A DNA stretch of 15,567 nucleotides from Rhodobiaceae bacterium (lineage in GTDB: Bacteria > Pseudomonadota > Alphaproteobacteria > Parvibaculales > Parvibaculaceae): NCBI GenBank assembly GCA_002746275.1, contig NVWR01000004.1, positions 211,804-227,370 of the forward strand. Reading direction: 5' to 3'. This document shows, piece by piece, positions 15,522 to 15,567 of the stretch; position 1 is the stretch's first letter, and each line of letters begins with the position of its first letter. The notes under the pieces were generated by a model. It had not been told where the DNA came from and searched no databases. It was given only the letters and a program-made list of their open reading frames with translations. Made by a program: the position numbers and the translations under genes.

Positions 15522-15567
15522 TTGCTCTTTGGCTCGATCAGACCACAGCGCCAGTTACATCGCGAGC

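Noticed and set aside
1..15567. Mobile element, prophage, CRISPR array or tRNA genes
   Set aside because: No transposase, integrase or terminal repeats, no regularly spaced direct repeats and no cloverleaf-like sequence were seen.

Overview
The window is a 15.6 kb stretch of a bacterial surface-glycan (exopolysaccharide, capsule or lipid-linked glycan) biosynthesis locus. Every supported gene lies on the + strand. The gene families (GT2 transferase, AsnB, DegT aminotransferase, LPG-synthase-type membrane protein, NodB-like deacetylase, SASA esterase, SGNH protein, MBOAT) and the moderate GC content suggest a Gram-negative bacterium, most likely a proteobacterium. I cannot name the species. 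I see no rRNA, tRNA, CRISPR array, insertion sequence or phage gene.

Layout. (1) 2-2147: the 3' end of a GT2 glycosyltransferase, followed after 10 bp by asnB (glutamine-hydrolysing asparagine synthetase family). (2) 2148-2523: a 376 bp spacer with no convincing gene, probably a break between transcription units. (3) 2524-7815: four genes joined by 1- to 4-nt overlaps: a zinc-ribbon SAM methyltransferase, a cytoplasmic heparinase-like alpha/alpha-toroid protein, a DegT/DnrJ/EryC1 aminotransferase, and a polytopic membrane protein with a soluble tail. (4) A perfect 8-bp hairpin sits between stop and ribosome binding site at 7816-7844. It is followed by a second coupled group, 7858-11781: a GT-C-like membrane protein, an LPG_synthase_TM (AglD-type) membrane protein and a NodB-type polysaccharide deacetylase. 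(5) 11952-12701: a SASA-type carbohydrate esterase. (6) 12949-15521: a membrane-anchored DltD/AlgJ-like SGNH protein and an MBOAT O-acyltransferase, 5 bp apart.

How the genes may work together (inference). GT2, the two membrane proteins and the LPG-type protein fit assembly and membrane passage of a polyprenyl-linked glycan. AsnB, the methyltransferase and the aminotransferase fit cytoplasmic tailoring of a sugar or acid (amidation, methylation, amination). The deacetylase, SASA esterase and SGNH/MBOAT pair fit removal and addition of acyl groups. No Wzx, Wzy or ABC exporter lies inside the window.

The least explained parts are the heparinase-like protein without a signal peptide, the two unassigned membrane proteins, and an in-phase A_AAA_AAA run near the end of the deacetylase gene. 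A -1 shift at that run would add 59 residues and stop 6 bases before the next gene.
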